Shown in pieces: positions 41,690 through 43,309 of a stretch of 43,309 nt of DNA. Under the pieces are notes generated by a model, which did not search any database, had not been told where the DNA came from, and saw only the letters and a program-made list of their open reading frames with translations. A program made the position numbers and the translations under genes. How positions within the stretch are numbered: position 1 is the stretch's first letter; the number at the start of each line of letters is the position of its first letter. The DNA comes from Campylobacterales bacterium (GTDB taxonomy: Bacteria; Campylobacterota; Campylobacteria; Campylobacterales; Sulfurimonadaceae), in assembly GCA_016938175.1 (NCBI GenBank), contig JAFGVE010000036.1, forward strand, positions 1-43,309, read 5' to 3'.

Positions 41690-43309
41690 TTGAATAAATA
41701 TATCACAACCCCTATCTATTATGTTAATGGTGAAGCACATATAGGGCACGCATATACAACGTTTATTGCAGATGCTGCAGCACGTTACGAACGTCTCAAA
41801 GGCAACAACACTTACTTTCTCACTGGTACTGATGAACATGGACAAAAAATTGAAGAGTCTGCACAAAAAGCTGGTAAAGAGACACAAACATTTGCAGATG
41901 AAATAAGTGCTACGTTTAAAAACTTATGGGATGAATTTGAGATTACATATAATCAGTTTATACGTACGACAGATGCAGACCACATGCAAGGTGTACAAAA
42001 AGCATTTGTAAAAATGTTTGAAAAAGGTGATATCTATAAAGATTTTTACGAAGGTCACTACTGTGTGAGTTGTGAGACATTTTTTCCTGAAACGCAACTC
42101 ATCGATGGAGAGTTCTGTCCAGACTGTGGACGTACTACAAGCGTTGTAAAAGAAGAAAGCTACTTTTTTAAACTTTCAAAATATGAAGAAAAACTTTTAG
42201 CGCACTATGAAGCAAATCCGGACTTTATTCTTCCACGTTCACGTGCTAATGAGGTTAAAAACTTTGTAAAAGGTGGTCTTCGCGATCTCTCTGTAACACG
42301 TACCTCTTTTACATGGGGTGTAAAGATGCCAGAGAGCATTAATGATGATAAACATGTTATGTATGTTTGGCTTGATGCACTTTTAAACTATATAACAGCT
42401 CTTGGTTATGGCAAAGATGAAGCAAAAATGGAATTTTGGCCTGCATCAATGCAACTTGTAGGAAAAGACATTTTACGTTTTCACGCTATCTACTGGCCTG
42501 CATTCTTAATGAGTTTAGACCTTCCTCTTCCTCAGCATATCGGTGCACATGGCTGGTGGACAAGAGATGGTGAAAAAATGTCAAAATCTAAAGGAAATGT
42601 TGTTTCTCCAAAAGAGGTTTCCGATGCTTATGGTGTTGAAAATCTTCGTTACTTTATGCTTCGTGAAGTACCATTTGGACAAGATGGCGATTTTTCACAA
42701 CGTGCATTTATAGACAGAATCAACTCTGAGCTCAGTAATGATCTTGGAAATCTTCTTAATCGTATTGTTGGAATGAGTGCAAAGTATTCTGAATACCTTA
42801 TTGAAAGTAACGATGTAGAAAAGTACCATGCAAGAGAATTAACAGCAGTAAATGAAGTTCTTGAAACACTCGATGGATATATGCAAAGTATGCAAACACA
42901 TAGATATCTTGAAGAGTTATGGAGACTCTTCTCTATTGGAAATACTGCAATAACAGAACATGAACCATGGGCAAAAGTAAAGAATGGACAACTCGATGAG
43001 GCTCTTGCTACTGTTGCACTTATTGCAAATATTTTAGCAAAAGCAGCAATTATGCTCAGTCCAATCATGCCAAAAACAACAGCAACAATTGCGGATGCAC
43101 TTAATTTTTCTATAGACACAGAGAGCTATAAACGTTTAGTACTTGAAAAAGCACTTCTTGAAAGTTTTACTATTAAGCAAGTACCACCACTTTTCCCTCG
43201 CATAGAAGAACCTTTAATGCCTGAAGCACCTAAAGCAATGCCAAATGCTAAAGAAGAGGAAACAAAAAAAACTACAGATTCTAAAAAAGAACTCAAAAAA
43301 GAGTCTGAG
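41690..43309 (+). CDS. metG: Methionyl-tRNA synthetase, C-terminal end beyond window
   Basis: The enzyme attaches methionine to tRNA-Met. The TTG start has AAAGGA six bases upstream, and the protein opens NKYITTPIYYVNGEAHIGHA with the HIGH motif. The zinc-binding insert has CVSC and CPDC. KMSKSKGNVV is near residue 297-306, and the helical anticodon domain follows. The open frame runs 540 codons to the window edge, where a Glu/Lys-rich linker (about 505-540) has begun; a C-terminal tRNA-binding OB domain is likely to follow outside. It is close behind the small Cys-rich gene and probably in the same transcript as fbp. Confidence 0.96.
   Translation, partial: MNKYITTPIYYVNGEAHIGHAYTTFIADAAARYERLKGNNTYFLTGTDEHGQKIEESAQKAGKETQTFADEISATFKNLWDEFEITYNQFIRTTDADHMQGVQKAFVKMFEKGDIYKDFYEGHYCVSCETFFPETQLIDGEFCPDCGRTTSVVKEESYFFKLSKYEEKLLAHYEANPDFILPRSRANEVKNFVKGGLRDLSVTRTSFTWGVKMPESINDDKHVMYVWLDALLNYITALGYGKDEAKMEFWPASMQLVGKDILRFHAIYWPAFLMSLDLPLPQHIGAHGWWTRDGEKMSKSKGNVVSPKEVSDAYGVENLRYFMLREVPFGQDGDFSQRAFIDRINSELSNDLGNLLNRIVGMSAKYSEYLIESNDVEKYHARELTAVNEVLETLDGYMQSMQTHRYLEELWRLFSIGNTAITEHEPWAKVKNGQLDEALATVALIANILAKAAIMLSPIMPKTTATIADALNFSIDTESYKRLVLEKALLESFTIKQVPPLFPRIEEPLMPEAPKAMPNAKEEETKKTTDSKKELKKESE

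Noticed and set aside
42649..43119. 156-codon open frame on the minus strand inside metG
   Set aside because: metG is open on the plus strand through this region with clear motifs; the antisense product has no recognisable feature.
1..43309. CRISPR array, insertion sequence or prophage genes
   Set aside because: No regularly spaced repeats, transposase, integrase or phage structural protein seen in any frame.

Overview
The window looks like the chromosome of a Campylobacterota bacterium close to Sulfurimonas. The base composition is AT-rich. It carries a long-form FlgL behind a sigma-54 promoter of the GGAAC-N5-TTGC type, a monomeric NADP isocitrate dehydrogenase, AcnB, a two-subunit class I fumarase and SucCD, all typical of autotrophic members that run the reductive TCA cycle. 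Promoters have clear TATAAT-like -10 boxes and poor -35 boxes, as is usual in this phylum. The genus is inferred from gene content and order, not from a search. I see no insertion sequence, prophage or CRISPR array.

Layout. 1-371: the 5' part of tRNA-Leu(CAA), a decayed tRNA-Leu-like copy and the sigma-54 promoter. 372-5123: flgL, ftsK and a DUF3820 protein. 5254-7839: acnB. 7975-11304: small conserved unknowns around a TrxC-type thioredoxin, including a 51-residue gene coupled to its neighbour. 11405-16527: selO, an OFA-type MFS transporter, a REC-GGDEF-EAL protein and lolA. 16663-24491: envelope biogenesis (secA, a LolC/E-type permease, a YhdP/AsmA-like protein and mltG). 24621-32623: a TCA/reductive TCA cluster, icd-mdh-mdh2-fumA-fumB-sucC-sucD, ending in an HMA-domain protein and a strong terminator. 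32686-35485: a tetR gene with three evenly phased operators, rnpB, a lipoprotein, a small protein, a response regulator with a ribbon-helix-helix output domain, and tRNA-Glu. 35624-39581: GlnRS-YqeY, facing a GluRS paralogue that has lost its catalytic motifs, then yggT. 39578-43309: a lipoprotein, mobB, fbp, a small Cys-rich protein and the first 540 codons of metG.

The most unusual points are these. (1) A full-length GluRS-like protein lacks the HIGH, KMSKS and glutamate-binding residues and sits head-to-head with a GlnRS-YqeY fusion gene; this fits takeover of Gln-tRNA synthesis by GlnRS and retention of a dead GluRS. (2) A REC-RHH response regulator has an inverted repeat against its promoter. 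(3) Three 16-bp operators spaced exactly 32 bp lie between tetR and rnpB. (4) Two malate dehydrogenases lie in tandem, one with an NADP-type Rossmann signature. (5) A 71-bp antisense overlap encodes the N-terminal membrane segments of both mltG and the YhdP-like gene. Genes are tightly packed, with several convergent pairs whose stops touch or overlap.
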